Below the pieces are notes generated by a model. That model searched no databases, was not told the origin of the DNA, and worked only from the letters and a program-made list of their open reading frames with translations. A stretch of DNA of 64,000 bases from Bacteroidaceae bacterium (GTDB taxonomy: Bacteria > Bacteroidota > Bacteroidia > Bacteroidales > Bacteroidaceae), in assembly GCA_016291905.1 (NCBI GenBank), contig JAEEZS010000019.1, positions 1 through 64,000 of the forward strand, in the 5' to 3' direction. The translations under genes and the position numbers were made by a program. Shown here piece by piece: positions 17,411 to 26,829 of this stretch (the stretch's first letter is position 1; every line of letters starts with the position of its first letter).

Positions 17411-19141
17411 CTATCCGTTAGTAGGTTTGGTGTACTCGCCGCTGTAATCGCTCCAGCGCCTGCCATAGACATCTCCTTCACCGAACGTCTCAGAAAGACC
17501 GCCTACTCTTATAAGAGCTCCGCAGACATTGTCGACTCCGTTACCATATTTGGCATAAAAAAGGAAATCCGTGTAGTCGTCATCTGCCTGTTGGTTCGCC
17601 AGCGCAAGAGTCACCACATGGGAACCTCCCTGACCTGGTATGGTTACCGTCGCATTGCTTCCGCTGGACGGGTAGGTGTTGTTATCACTTAACGGATGCT
17701 CCAAAATCGGGGATGTATGGTCGTCATCGAGATAGGCGGCAAGCCAGACTTTGCTGAACGTGATTGCGTTGGACGTAGGATTATATATCACAAAAGTAGC
17801 GTAATAGTTCCTGGTCCCATCCTCATTGGTAGTAGCCTGGATAGGATTAGTAATCATCACATACGGGAATACTTCGCTCGTGTTGTCCGCATCAACAAAT
17901 CTGACTGGGGTGCCGCCAACGACGTCGTCGTTGCCGCGGACCAGCTTATAGCTCGAAAGCACATTGTTGCTGCCGTCGCGCGGCTGATCGTTCGTCTTCG
18001 ATATCTTTGCCGAACACCAGAACAATTTCACCTTCCACTCCCTAAGACCGTTTATCTCATCATTACTCGTTCCGTTCAATAGCAAGTCTTTAAGGGTTGA
18101 TAAGTTCAGCCCGCTCATCACGGAACTCGGCAAAGAAAGCGTAATTCTGTTCCACCCCTCGTTCTGCGATTCAGAGAACTTCTTAGATGATGACCCCCAA
18201 AGGCACTGGTCTATCTTCACGTTATTATCTCCACCAGCCCATTCCGTATGATAAACGAGCGCGCAAAGGTACATATCGGCAAGACCCACATTGGTACCGA
18301 AAAAGCCTCTTTCCTTAATAGCATCGTTTAGTTCCGCAAAGGTAATGTTACCATCGGGCACAGACGGAAACGCAGCTGTGATAGGTATACTGATGGCTGT
18401 TGGGGTGTCTCCTCCGGTGAATGTCACACCGATAACCGCGCCCCTCTCCACCTTCGGCATGGGGTTCACGGCCTTACGGTTATAGCCGTCGAAATCCAGG
18501 GCATGGAACACAGCGCCGTTGCCTGACAGAGGCGGATTGTAGCGCCAACGCAACGTCACCACATCTGTCATGATGATGCGTTGTCCGTCAAAGAGGAGGC
18601 CGCACAGCCAACCCCCGTCCGATATGACCTGGTTATAGTTGGCTGTGGCCTGATTGATGCTAAACTGCCCGCTGGAGTCGAGGAAGGTTCCTGACCCCGT
18701 GGCAGTTCCAAAAAGCTTCTCCCCGGCAGGAATTTCATTTCCATAGACCATCTTGAATACAGGATTATTGGTTATATAGGGGTTTGTCCTTCCGCTCGGA
18801 CTATCGACGTTGCCTTTCCTACGCGCTTCCCAAGCTGCCGCCAATGTGGCGTCCGTGCCGTTATCAGGAGCAAGAAAGGACTGAGGACCCGTGAACCACA
18901 CCGGCTTCGCCTTCGACCATCGGGCGATAACGCCATAATACTCGTTGCTGTCCTTATAAAGAGGATTGTCGTTCACTCCTCCGACATGTCCTGTCTCGTA
19001 ATCTTTGATACCTTGACACAGCGTGCCAAGGTCACGGCTGCTGCGCAGGCCCGTTCCCTTCGCGATATCGTCCAAGCTGATACCCTTTGTAGGGGAGCCT
19101 GATACTATCTCTCTATAGATCCTACCGTTACTTTGTGGCAT
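17411..19141 (-). CDS. Putative tail tip/fibre-associated protein
   Basis: The 576-residue protein has a beta-rich composition, low in Cys and with no signal peptide. I recognise no domain. It follows two fibre genes in the same unit and precedes the glycosyltransferase, so a virion surface or adsorption role is inferred. The first 60 residues (SGSPTKGISLDDIAKGTGLRSS...) are helical and could be an attachment domain. Confidence 0.65.
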   Translation of the reverse strand: MPQSNGRIYREIVSGSPTKGISLDDIAKGTGLRSSRDLGTLCQGIKDYETGHVGGVNDNPLYKDSNEYYGVIARWSKAKPVWFTGPQSFLAPDNGTDATLAAAWEARRKGNVDSPSGRTNPYITNNPVFKMVYGNEIPAGEKLFGTATGSGTFLDSSGQFSINQATANYNQVISDGGWLCGLLFDGQRIIMTDVVTLRWRYNPPLSGNGAVFHALDFDGYNRKAVNPMPKVERGAVIGVTFTGGDTPTAISIPITAAFPSVPDGNITFAELNDAIKERGFFGTNVGLADMYLCALVYHTEWAGGDNNVKIDQCLWGSSSKKFSESQNEGWNRITLSLPSSVMSGLNLSTLKDLLLNGTSNDEINGLREWKVKLFWCSAKISKTNDQPRDGSNNVLSSYKLVRGNDDVVGGTPVRFVDADNTSEVFPYVMITNPIQATTNEDGTRNYYATFVIYNPTSNAITFSKVWLAAYLDDDHTSPILEHPLSDNNTYPSSGSNATVTIPGQGGSHVVTLALANQQADDDYTDFLFYAKYGNGVDNVCGALIRVGGLSETFGEGDVYGRRWSDYSGEYTKPTNG

Positions 19142-19168
19142 AGTTATACATTAAATGTTGATGAATGA

Positions 19169-22042
19169 TTATAAAGTCTTCGTGTATTTCGCCGTCACCT
19201 TCCAGCCTGACGAGTAGCCTATCTCAATGCAGTTCATTTCCACGCTGCCACTATTCGGACTGTTGAAGTAATAAAGCATGATACCTGCAGATCCTCTTCT
19301 TGCAACATGCACGTCAAAACGAGTAGTATAGGTGACGCTGTTGATGGTCACGCTCTCCGTCCTATACAAGACTGGTGTGCCTGTGGAGATAGCGTTCAGG
19401 AGCTGTGGTATCAGGAAATTCGCAACCGTTGTCGAACCCTGCCCGATGCTCGCTCCCGAAGCAAGGTCAAAGAGCCATCCGCAGTCGTAACCGCCACTCG
19501 TTGAAGGGCCACGTGATGTATAAAGGGTTGTCGCCCTATACGTAGAGGAGGCGCTTGAACTTCCAATGAATCCCAGAATCGGGGTGTCTCTCCATGTGAA
19601 CGTCTGATGTGTGGTAGAACATTCGCACCATAGTTTATTGGTACTTCCGGCCGAGAGCAGGAGCTCAATGTGTGCCGTCGGATAAGAACTTCCTCGGTTA
19701 GCATTATAATAGACGATGCGGATTGCCTTTATAAACTTGTTATAGCCTCCCGTCTGCGTTATCACATAGTTGCCTTGACCTATTTTAGCACCTCCTTCTT
19801 TATATCCCTGGCTGATATTAAAGTATACAGACGCACTTTCATCGCTGTTATAGTTGTTCGTAAAGACGAAATCGAGCGATGAGTACGAGGTTCCTATCGA
19901 ACCGACCCTCCACCACGTGTCAACGGTTGTTGAGCCGTTGTCGAAGTCGGTTGATGCGTACTCTTTGAAGAATCTGTGTTTACAGCCGTCATAGACTGCC
20001 TTTGAAGTAATAAGGTTAGTACTGGTGCTTGAAAGCGAAGTCACGACACCTTTAGTCGCGGCATCTCCCAACGAAGAACTCAATACGTAATCCTCCAGAA
20101 CTGAGCTTGTCACGCAGTTCGCGTTGACATAGGTATAAACCGCCTTGGCAGTCGCGAGGTTGCTGTCCGTGCTGCTGCTCGATATGGAGGTAGCCGCGCC
20201 TTTGAACGCCGCAGCACCCAGCGTCGAGTCGTTTATCTGGACGCTGCTTCCCTTAATGTTCGTCACGCCCGCCGAATCGCCGAGTTGCAGGTAATTGTAG
20301 TTTGAGGTGGCATAGTACGCGATGGAACGTGGAGCACCGTTATAGTTATAGGTATACAGGTGCTTCCCATTGGGAATGAACAGGTCCGCACCCACCGACA
20401 GCCCTGTATAGGTTGTGCTGCTGATTGTCGCACGATAACCAGACAATGTTCCGAAGGTAACGTTCGTGCCGAGGCTGCCGTCATAGGCTCCTTGGAACGT
20501 AATGGTGGGACTGTTGTTCGTATTCCTCAGCAACAATCCGGATAGAGGGCTGGCACCATTCAGATAATTCGAAAGGTTATTGGATAACGTATTTAGCGAG
20601 TTATACACCTGCCTCAGTGCATACGCTGTTGGCACATAGGAGGTGTTCTCCGAGGCAACGCCTGTGGCGGTGCCTGCCTGTATCTGCGAATAGGTGTTAA
20701 CGTTGACTCCACTACCGCCGCTGCCCGAAGAGCCGACACCGCCAGAGACAACGAAACTGTCGGAATAGAAACCGACGTTTGTATGCAGGTTGCCATCTGA
20801 ATCTATTTCAAGAAACGCGACTGTCGACCCTGTCCCATTCCCAAAGTATATTTTTTTCCCGTTGACGGCAAGAGTCTTGGCTATATATGCGCCACCTGAC
20901 ACCTTCAATGCGGCCGTCGAACTGGAAGAAAATTCAGTGGAAGCGGCAATCGTCACGACACCACCATTGGTCACCGACATCTGCGTGCTGCTACTGCTGC
21001 CTATGGTCAGCGAATAGAGCTTGCTCGCCGCCGCGCCATTGCCAAGGTAATAGGTCGTGCCGCTGCCAAGATAGGTCGTACCGTTAAGCATGGAGCTGCC
21101 TACTACATGAAACTTATACGAAGGTGAACTCGTCCCGATGCCAACGTTGCCGCCGTATAAGATATTCAAATAGTCATTCGGTGTTGTATCGCTTGCCGTG
21201 GCCGTTCCTCTAAACCTGAACCCTGTACTATCCAACGTAATGCCACACATCCCCTCGTCATAACCAGTCACATTGATAGCACCGAACCAAATACTTGATG
21301 TGCCGCTAACCGGGTGGATTCTGATTCCCTGGGCATACCCCGTCTCTCCCGTGATGTTCAAGACGCCAACCATCTGCGTCTTGCCAGATACTGAAAGCTT
21401 GTTTGTTGAGTCTGCCGCTGTCCCAAGGCCCGTGTTGCCGACAACCGACAAAGTGCCACCTAACTCGGTAGCGCCTGTAACGCTTAACGCACCAGAGATG
21501 TCAGCCGACGATGCATTGAAGGAACCATCAACCTGCAGTTTGTACGAAGCTGCTGTTGTGCTGCCACCAATAAAGACATTGCCTGACGTCGATATGTTCA
21601 TCGCCTCCGTTCCGGCTGCGCACAATCGCAGATTATAGCCAGATGGAGTGTCGAGATACCGTATATAGCCACGTTCGAATCTTTTTGAGGCAGAGCCAAG
21701 AGCATAAGATCCCGTAGCAGAAGGGACAATATTGCCTCCAACACATAAAGCGAATTCAGATTCCGAGGTTGGGACAGAACCTGTCTTGACGGTCATTCCG
21801 TATTGGTTGATGATAACATCACTATTGGCGGCGGTAACGGTCTTTCCACCTGTGACAATATTCAGTGAGCTTCCTTCTGCGCTACATCTTATATAATTAT
21901 AGGTACTTCTATTTAGAACAAGATGGTCGTTGGCTCCTATTGAGGCTGCATCAATAGTCAGCGCCCCAATCTTTGAAGCGGCACCACCTACGCCGAAATA
22001 GAATTCCTGCCCTCCAAGATATATTTTCTCAAAAAACGTCAT
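19169..22042 (-). CDS. Tail fibre protein (957 residues)
   Basis: The protein is long, rich in Gly, Ser and Thr, and built from beta-repeats. Two units of the type NV(F/G)IG....SYK(L/F)(Q/H)V, common in fibrous phage and adhesin stalks, are separated by about 170 residues. Near the middle lies the HTNVGFYSDSF-SGG hinge module shared with the next two genes. Two 34-residue repeats ending in TAKAVY/TSKAVY follow. The C-terminus is a compact beta domain (MNCIEIGYSSGWKVTAKYTK), probably the receptor-binding tip. No S74-type self-cleaving chaperone is seen. Confidence 0.82.
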   Translation of the reverse strand: MTFFEKIYLGGQEFYFGVGGAASKIGALTIDAASIGANDHLVLNRSTYNYIRCSAEGSSLNIVTGGKTVTAANSDVIINQYGMTVKTGSVPTSESEFALCVGGNIVPSATGSYALGSASKRFERGYIRYLDTPSGYNLRLCAAGTEAMNISTSGNVFIGGSTTAASYKLQVDGSFNASSADISGALSVTGATELGGTLSVVGNTGLGTAADSTNKLSVSGKTQMVGVLNITGETGYAQGIRIHPVSGTSSIWFGAINVTGYDEGMCGITLDSTGFRFRGTATASDTTPNDYLNILYGGNVGIGTSSPSYKFHVVGSSMLNGTTYLGSGTTYYLGNGAAASKLYSLTIGSSSSTQMSVTNGGVVTIAASTEFSSSSTAALKVSGGAYIAKTLAVNGKKIYFGNGTGSTVAFLEIDSDGNLHTNVGFYSDSFVVSGGVGSSGSGGSGVNVNTYSQIQAGTATGVASENTSYVPTAYALRQVYNSLNTLSNNLSNYLNGASPLSGLLLRNTNNSPTITFQGAYDGSLGTNVTFGTLSGYRATISSTTYTGLSVGADLFIPNGKHLYTYNYNGAPRSIAYYATSNYNYLQLGDSAGVTNIKGSSVQINDSTLGAAAFKGAATSISSSSTDSNLATAKAVYTYVNANCVTSSVLEDYVLSSSLGDAATKGVVTSLSSTSTNLITSKAVYDGCKHRFFKEYASTDFDNGSTTVDTWWRVGSIGTSYSSLDFVFTNNYNSDESASVYFNISQGYKEGGAKIGQGNYVITQTGGYNKFIKAIRIVYYNANRGSSYPTAHIELLLSAGSTNKLWCECSTTHQTFTWRDTPILGFIGSSSASSTYRATTLYTSRGPSTSGGYDCGWLFDLASGASIGQGSTTVANFLIPQLLNAISTGTPVLYRTESVTINSVTYTTRFDVHVARRGSAGIMLYYFNSPNSGSVEMNCIEIGYSSGWKVTAKYTKTL

Positions 22043-22052
22043 CCTTGCACTA

Positions 22053-24308
22053 TTATAGACCGAATATCACAAGCCTGAAGGTATCACTTGAGCCGATGGC
22101 CGAAGCGAAGTTTAACCTGACAAAATAGGTGGTAATCGTATCGCCGCCAGAAGTGGTTGTCTTGGCCACAATACTTACGTCGGTCATCACCTGGCAGTCG
22201 GAACTGTCGTAAAGGGCGGCTACGATGTTTTTGGTAGAGAAGGCATCTGGTGAGTTATACTCCATGTAAGCGGAGGTGCCTGATGTCGCCGTCCACGAAC
22301 CGTTGCCGCTGGCAAGACTGCGCTTGACCGTGTAAGATTTTGAGAACTTACTTCCTATGTTTTTGTCCGTTATCACTTCCGCCCAGTCTTGCCATTCAGA
22401 AGCTACGCCTGTCGCGCCTGGGTTATGACCCGTCGCCCAGCTGTTGCGGAAGTATAGTTTGTTGGATTGATGAGGGACAAAAAACTGAGACGCTGTATTC
22501 ACACTTTGTCCCGTCTGGCCAACGCTTCTGCACCACTGAATCATGGAACCGTAAGAGGTCGGTGCATCAGTACATCCACTAAGGCTGAACACCTCCAAGC
22601 CTCCGCTTCCGATCATGCTGTTGACGGAAGCGTTCGAGGCAATGCTGGCACCTAAACTTAAGTGGGTGACTTTGCCTTTCGTTACAGTTATGGCATTGCC
22701 GCTTTTTGTGACACCTGTTACGACATCACCGCTACCGGACTGAGTCAATTGCGTTATGGAATTAGAGATAGCACCAGAGGCCTCCAGCCACATTTGTTTG
22801 ATGGCATAAGCGTTAAAGGTGTCGTCATCGCTGTCAATATCAAAGGCATTGGAGCCAGTAAGGTCAGAGTATTTATACACATGCTCCATTCCAGAGCCCC
22901 CGGAAGCTCCTCCACTCTGCCCCAAGCCTCCCGATGTGATGAAGCTGTCGGAATAGAAGCCAACATTGGTATGAATGGCATATACAGGCGAAGCTGCCGT
23001 GCCGACATTCACGATTTCAAGATAGGGCAAGTCGATGTTGCTTGACGAGTGGGCAAACAGGATCCTGCTGCTGCTGCCAATAGTTACGTTGCCGGAGAAG
23101 GTGGACGCACCTGCGCCGAACGTGCCATTGACCTCCAGCCTATATTTTGGGTCTAACGTATTAATACCCCAGCTATTTGCGCTTGTCGCACCGCTATAAG
23201 CAACAGCGCCGGTAAAGAACAAGCCTGGTGTGTTAGTGCCTCCGATGTGAAATGGGCGAAGATTACCGTTACTGGCGGCACTCCAAGGCCGTATATGAAA
23301 CGCCTCAATACTCTGGCCATTGATTGTATACGATTGTTTCCTGATTGAAAGAGTGGCCGCCGCGTCTGTTGTCAGTCCTGTCAAGGAGGTACTAAGAGTA
23401 ATATAACCTGTAAACGTCTTGTCTCCCGCAAATGTTTGAGTCCCGGTCGTAACCACACCACTTGCGTCCGCAGATGCCGAGGGGATGGCAACAGCTGTCG
23501 ACGTATTCCCCATAGCCGTCACGGTAAGCTTTGGGCCCGCACTTGTTCCTGCTGTCCAGCTTACCGTTGGGGTGTCTCTGACGACCGTAGCCGACAGCAG
23601 GCCGTTTGACATGCTGAAATTAACGCCTCCGACAACCGCCGTTGCAGCAACGCTGCCGACACCCGTAAGCGTGATGGCTCCTGTCGCTCCACCAAAAGTA
23701 GTGATGTAGTCCGTCAGGTTCATCTGGATTATATCGTAGTTAGAGACAGTGGTTGAAGGGCTGTCCTTACCGACGATAATCACATCACCAGCCTCTACCT
23801 TAATCGTTCCGAAGTAACCGTTACCCGTCACCTTGAACGTGTAACCCTTGGACATAAATGTCGTCAGGTTGTCAGGATTGCCGCCGCCCGTAAGCGTGAA
23901 CATGCTCTTCGTCAACGTCACGCCTGATGTCGCCTGGGCCGCGAACGTACCCATATACACCATCGCGTCGTTCTTCTTGAACGCATCCGTGACGAAATCA
24001 TACACGGCGCCAGTCGTAGGTATATGTGCTCTCGCATCATTGCCAGAAGCGACAAAGACATCCACGCCACCGACCTGTAAGCCTGTGGCGAGCGAACTGA
24101 TCATGCTGTTGGTGACGCATCCGTCACGGCCATCGAGAAGCGCTCTCCAGAGCGAAGCACTGCTGTCGTACACCTTGACGGCGTTTACCCCTGTAGACGT
24201 ATCAAAGTAAATGGCACCAGCCTTGGCGGTTGGGACAGTCGCGCTCGGGTGGAGAACTACATTCTGAATCTGGTTGCCACAAAGGTTTAAGTTGTTTAGG
24301 ATATCCAT
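22053..24308 (-). CDS. Tail fibre protein (751 residues)
   Basis: It opens with MDILNNLNLCGNQIQNVVLH and AGAIYFDTS, a start I associate with fibre proteins of Bacteroidetes phages. A TAVAIPSA-rich stalk follows. The HTNVGFYSDSF-SGG Gly/Ser hinge near residue 450 precedes a distal domain of about 280 residues. The gene lies 10 nt before the 957-residue fibre, so the two may assemble into one adhesion device. Confidence 0.82.
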   Translation of the reverse strand: MDILNNLNLCGNQIQNVVLHPSATVPTAKAGAIYFDTSTGVNAVKVYDSSASLWRALLDGRDGCVTNSMISSLATGLQVGGVDVFVASGNDARAHIPTTGAVYDFVTDAFKKNDAMVYMGTFAAQATSGVTLTKSMFTLTGGGNPDNLTTFMSKGYTFKVTGNGYFGTIKVEAGDVIIVGKDSPSTTVSNYDIIQMNLTDYITTFGGATGAITLTGVGSVAATAVVGGVNFSMSNGLLSATVVRDTPTVSWTAGTSAGPKLTVTAMGNTSTAVAIPSASADASGVVTTGTQTFAGDKTFTGYITLSTSLTGLTTDAAATLSIRKQSYTINGQSIEAFHIRPWSAASNGNLRPFHIGGTNTPGLFFTGAVAYSGATSANSWGINTLDPKYRLEVNGTFGAGASTFSGNVTIGSSSRILFAHSSSNIDLPYLEIVNVGTAASPVYAIHTNVGFYSDSFITSGGLGQSGGASGGSGMEHVYKYSDLTGSNAFDIDSDDDTFNAYAIKQMWLEASGAISNSITQLTQSGSGDVVTGVTKSGNAITVTKGKVTHLSLGASIASNASVNSMIGSGGLEVFSLSGCTDAPTSYGSMIQWCRSVGQTGQSVNTASQFFVPHQSNKLYFRNSWATGHNPGATGVASEWQDWAEVITDKNIGSKFSKSYTVKRSLASGNGSWTATSGTSAYMEYNSPDAFSTKNIVAALYDSSDCQVMTDVSIVAKTTTSGGDTITTYFVRLNFASAIGSSDTFRLVIFGL

Positions 24309-24324
24309 ATTATTCTGTATAATG

Positions 24325-25014
24325 TTAATTCAAATATGCCTTGCCGCTGAATATGCCGTTAAATGTAACTATGAGCGAGTTTTCGGACAAATACCTGACA
24401 TTGCCGATTACAACATGATTGGCTGAGTCAATGACTGTCACATTGGGGAACTTACCCAAATTATGGGTAATGGTCCAGGAGTCTGAGGCAGCATCCTGCC
24501 TATGCGTATAGTGCTTGTCGCCATCGGACACCTGCAGCGTCTGAGCCGTCCAACACTCGCCATTAAAGACAAGCGTATCACCGGCCTCGGCTCCAGTGAC
24601 ATCCACGTCGTCAAGTTCTTCGAGCGAACCCCCACCGCCCGAATCGTCATCACCGATGCCGCCCGAAGCGAGCCAGCTGTCCGTGTAAAAAGGAAGGGAC
24701 GTGTGAAGAGCCCTTTGACCACCCACTTCAACAATTTCAAGACCAACCTCGTTACCCGCCGGGCTGATGTTACCGCCAGGCCTCTTGCTGAATGATATGC
24801 TTGAAATCCCTGTAAGGGGTTGGGCTGCACTCATCCTCTGTACCCTCGTCGTGCCAATGAACAGGTCAGCCAGCAATGTCTCCTCAATATTCAGGACCTT
24901 TCTGTTCAGGTAGTCAAAGATCGTGCCCACCATGACATTGGTGACGCTTCCTGCTTCAACGGCATCGTTGATTTCCTGGATTAGTTGGTCTATATAGCTC
25001 TGTGTCGTAGGCAT
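24325..25014 (-). CDS. Tail fibre connector or short fibre protein
   Basis: The protein has 229 residues. The start at 25014 (MPTTQSYIDQL) follows the upstream stop by 1 nt, and a start at 25110 would run deep into the upstream gene. A helical N-terminus (about 1-60) leads to the shared module HTSLPFYTDSWLASGG followed by an acidic Gly-rich linker. The final part (DSWTITHNLGKFPNVTVID) resembles short carbohydrate-binding tips of phage fibres. Confidence 0.75.
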   Translation of the reverse strand: MPTTQSYIDQLIQEINDAVEAGSVTNVMVGTIFDYLNRKVLNIEETLLADLFIGTTRVQRMSAAQPLTGISSISFSKRPGGNISPAGNEVGLEIVEVGGQRALHTSLPFYTDSWLASGGIGDDDSGGGGSLEELDDVDVTGAEAGDTLVFNGECWTAQTLQVSDGDKHYTHRQDAASDSWTITHNLGKFPNVTVIDSANHVVIGNVRYLSENSLIVTFNGIFSGKAYLN

Positions 25015-25015
25015 T

Positions 25016-25474
25016 TCAATTGAATTGGGCTGCAAAGACATCGGTATGGATTCGGAATCCAGGCGTAACGGAAACAGGAAGGGGCGAATAGCGCTCATCG
25101 GATTCGGCAAAACGCAGACGAATCTTCAGGGAACCAGGTTTTGGGGAAAGAAGCTGAAGGAGCACATCATCGGCCGACGGGATGACCTTGACGTTGTAGC
25201 CCTGCCAGTCCATCAGCGTGACATCCTCACTCTTGGCCATGTCCACCACCTCCATCAGGCTCGCCTCTGGCAAGAAAGAGGTGGACACAACAAGCACCGG
25301 GCGGAAGGCCGAACGGCCATCTTCCTCTCGTCCGCTGTCCGTAACCATATCATATACCTCGCCTGAAGGGACAGCCTCACGTTCACCGCTATAGTAGCCC
25401 TTGCCGGTCAGCTGCAGGGTGCGGTAGCTGCCCGACGGGTGAAGATAGCGGAGAGTGTAGGTCTTGCGGCTCAT
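25016..25474 (-). CDS. Small distal tail protein, paralogue of the neighbouring gene's C-terminus
   Basis: The 152-residue protein aligns with the C-terminal part of the upstream gene product through SEDVTLMDWQG versus SEDVTLLSFRG and PGSLKIRLRF versus PGSLDFDFRF. This points to duplication of a baseplate-like beta domain. The genes overlap by 1 nt, so they are co-translated. Function is inferred from position between the distal tail and fibre genes. Confidence 0.7.
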   Translation of the reverse strand: MSRKTYTLRYLHPSGSYRTLQLTGKGYYSGEREAVPSGEVYDMVTDSGREEDGRSAFRPVLVVSTSFLPEASLMEVVDMAKSEDVTLMDWQGYNVKVIPSADDVLLQLLSPKPGSLKIRLRFAESDERYSPLPVSVTPGFRIHTDVFAAQFN

Positions 25475-26526
25475 CAGTCTAAGGTTATATCGGCATCAAC
25501 AAAACGAAAGTCAAAGTCAAGGCTTCCTGGGGAGAAGGAGGCCAGCGCCACTTCGAAGCTGTCACACGTGGCCGTCACCTTTCGGTCGGCGCCGCGGAAG
25601 GAGAGCAACGTCACATCCTCCGACTGCAGCAGCTCCTGAAGGAACAGCAGCTCGGCCTCTGTCTGATAACCGGTACTCATCTTAACGACGGGGTGCACCT
25701 CGAGGCGATTGCGACCCTCAGCATAGCTGTCAGTAACAGCGTCGTACTTCTGGTAGCTGACATCATCTCCCATGTCCACACCCTGACTTGCGCCACCTCG
25801 GAACTCCGTCAGACAGTAGCAGCCGAGAGAGTCGAGGAAGCGCACCAGATAGGAGTCCTTCGAGAGGGGCGACGCCTCAAAACGGATGGTGACTGCCTTG
25901 GCATGATAGCCATAGATATCAAAATGGTCTGGGAGGTAACCAAAGGTCGTCTGCCAATAGGCGCGGAGCCACGCCAGATTAAGGGCAGCAAACGTGCCTG
26001 CAACGGCGGAGGGGCTATAGGAATGACTGCCACAAACAACCTGTAGCGCTTCTGGAACAATCATAGGCAGCGGCATAATCTCCCGTTCCTTCATCGTGAT
26101 GAGCGACGCGGTACCGCGTGCCGTGAAGAAAAAGTTCGTGGCAGCCATAAAGCGTGCCGTGAAGATGTTGTTACCTCCAAGGGCACGGAACGCCCTTCGG
26201 GAGATGCCGCCCAGATAGACCATCAGTGATTTCGTGACCGGCCCGTTGCCGTCGTCGTCGGACACGCTCACCATAACATTGGCATACTGGCCACTGATAG
26301 GGATGACCGCATTGCCGTTCTCATTGGAGCAGAGTTGTGCTGATAGGTAGGGAAGAATTATCTCGCTTAGGAACACATAGAATGCCCCCTGACCGCTGCC
26401 CGTGTAGGCAGGCGTTCCATCCACAATGACCGTGTAGACGGCGATGCCGTCCGTGGCTATCGTCAGTTTGATGGGGTTGCCGACCAGGGCACGACCCGAC
26501 GGGGTGAGGGTGACTGCAAGACTCAT
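25474..26526 (-). CDS. Distal tail/baseplate-like protein
   Basis: The 350-residue protein starts at 26526 (MSLAVTLTPSGRALVGNP), only 8 nt from the -7 box, so the mRNA is nearly leaderless. The N-terminal half has alternating beta segments, and the C-terminal domain is shared with the next gene. It is the first gene of the fibre block controlled by a phage late promoter. No named family is recognised. Confidence 0.7.
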   Translation of the reverse strand: MSLAVTLTPSGRALVGNPIKLTIATDGIAVYTVIVDGTPAYTGSGQGAFYVFLSEIILPYLSAQLCSNENGNAVIPISGQYANVMVSVSDDDGNGPVTKSLMVYLGGISRRAFRALGGNNIFTARFMAATNFFFTARGTASLITMKEREIMPLPMIVPEALQVVCGSHSYSPSAVAGTFAALNLAWLRAYWQTTFGYLPDHFDIYGYHAKAVTIRFEASPLSKDSYLVRFLDSLGCYCLTEFRGGASQGVDMGDDVSYQKYDAVTDSYAEGRNRLEVHPVVKMSTGYQTEAELLFLQELLQSEDVTLLSFRGADRKVTATCDSFEVALASFSPGSLDFDFRFVDADITLD

Positions 26527-26533
26527 AACAGTA

Positions 26534-26570
26534 CAAAGGTACATCCCCAGGCTTTTTGGCAAAAGGACAA
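26534..26570 (-). promoter_or_regulatory. Phage late promoter P1 (fibre block)
   Basis: Read leftwards it is TTGTCCTTT (26562-26570), 20 nt, TACCTTTG (26534-26541). The same element with the same spacing precedes three other late blocks. Confidence 0.8.
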
Positions 26571-26604
26571 AATAGGCGTTCGGGCATCCCTTCCCATTGA
26601 CGCG

Positions 26605-26635
26605 CAAAGGTAGCAGCTCCGTCAATCGCAGTAAA
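26605..26635 (-). promoter_or_regulatory. Additional host-type promoter upstream of P1
   Basis: TTTA (26632-26635), 19 nt, TACCTTTG (26605-26612), read leftwards. It lacks the TTGTCC extension of the late promoters and may give low constitutive transcription of the fibre block. Confidence 0.45.
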
Positions 26636-26829
26636 GTGCGCAGACAAGACCATCTTGCAAATCTTTCCAAAACTTTTCAGTTTATTCAAGATTGGAAAAC
26701 TTTTGTCCCCCTTCGGGAAACATTTGCCACATTCACTTGACAGCGTTTCCGGCTGCCGCAAGTTGGGGCACGTCAATGGAAAGGGAATACCCGAATATAA
26801 TTATGTTTCATCCTTAATCACAAAAAGCA

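Noticed and set aside
26703-26745. TTGTCCCCC, 20 nt, TTCACTTG as a plus-strand late promoter for the 26830 gene
   Set aside because: Both boxes have several mismatches; not distinguishable from chance.
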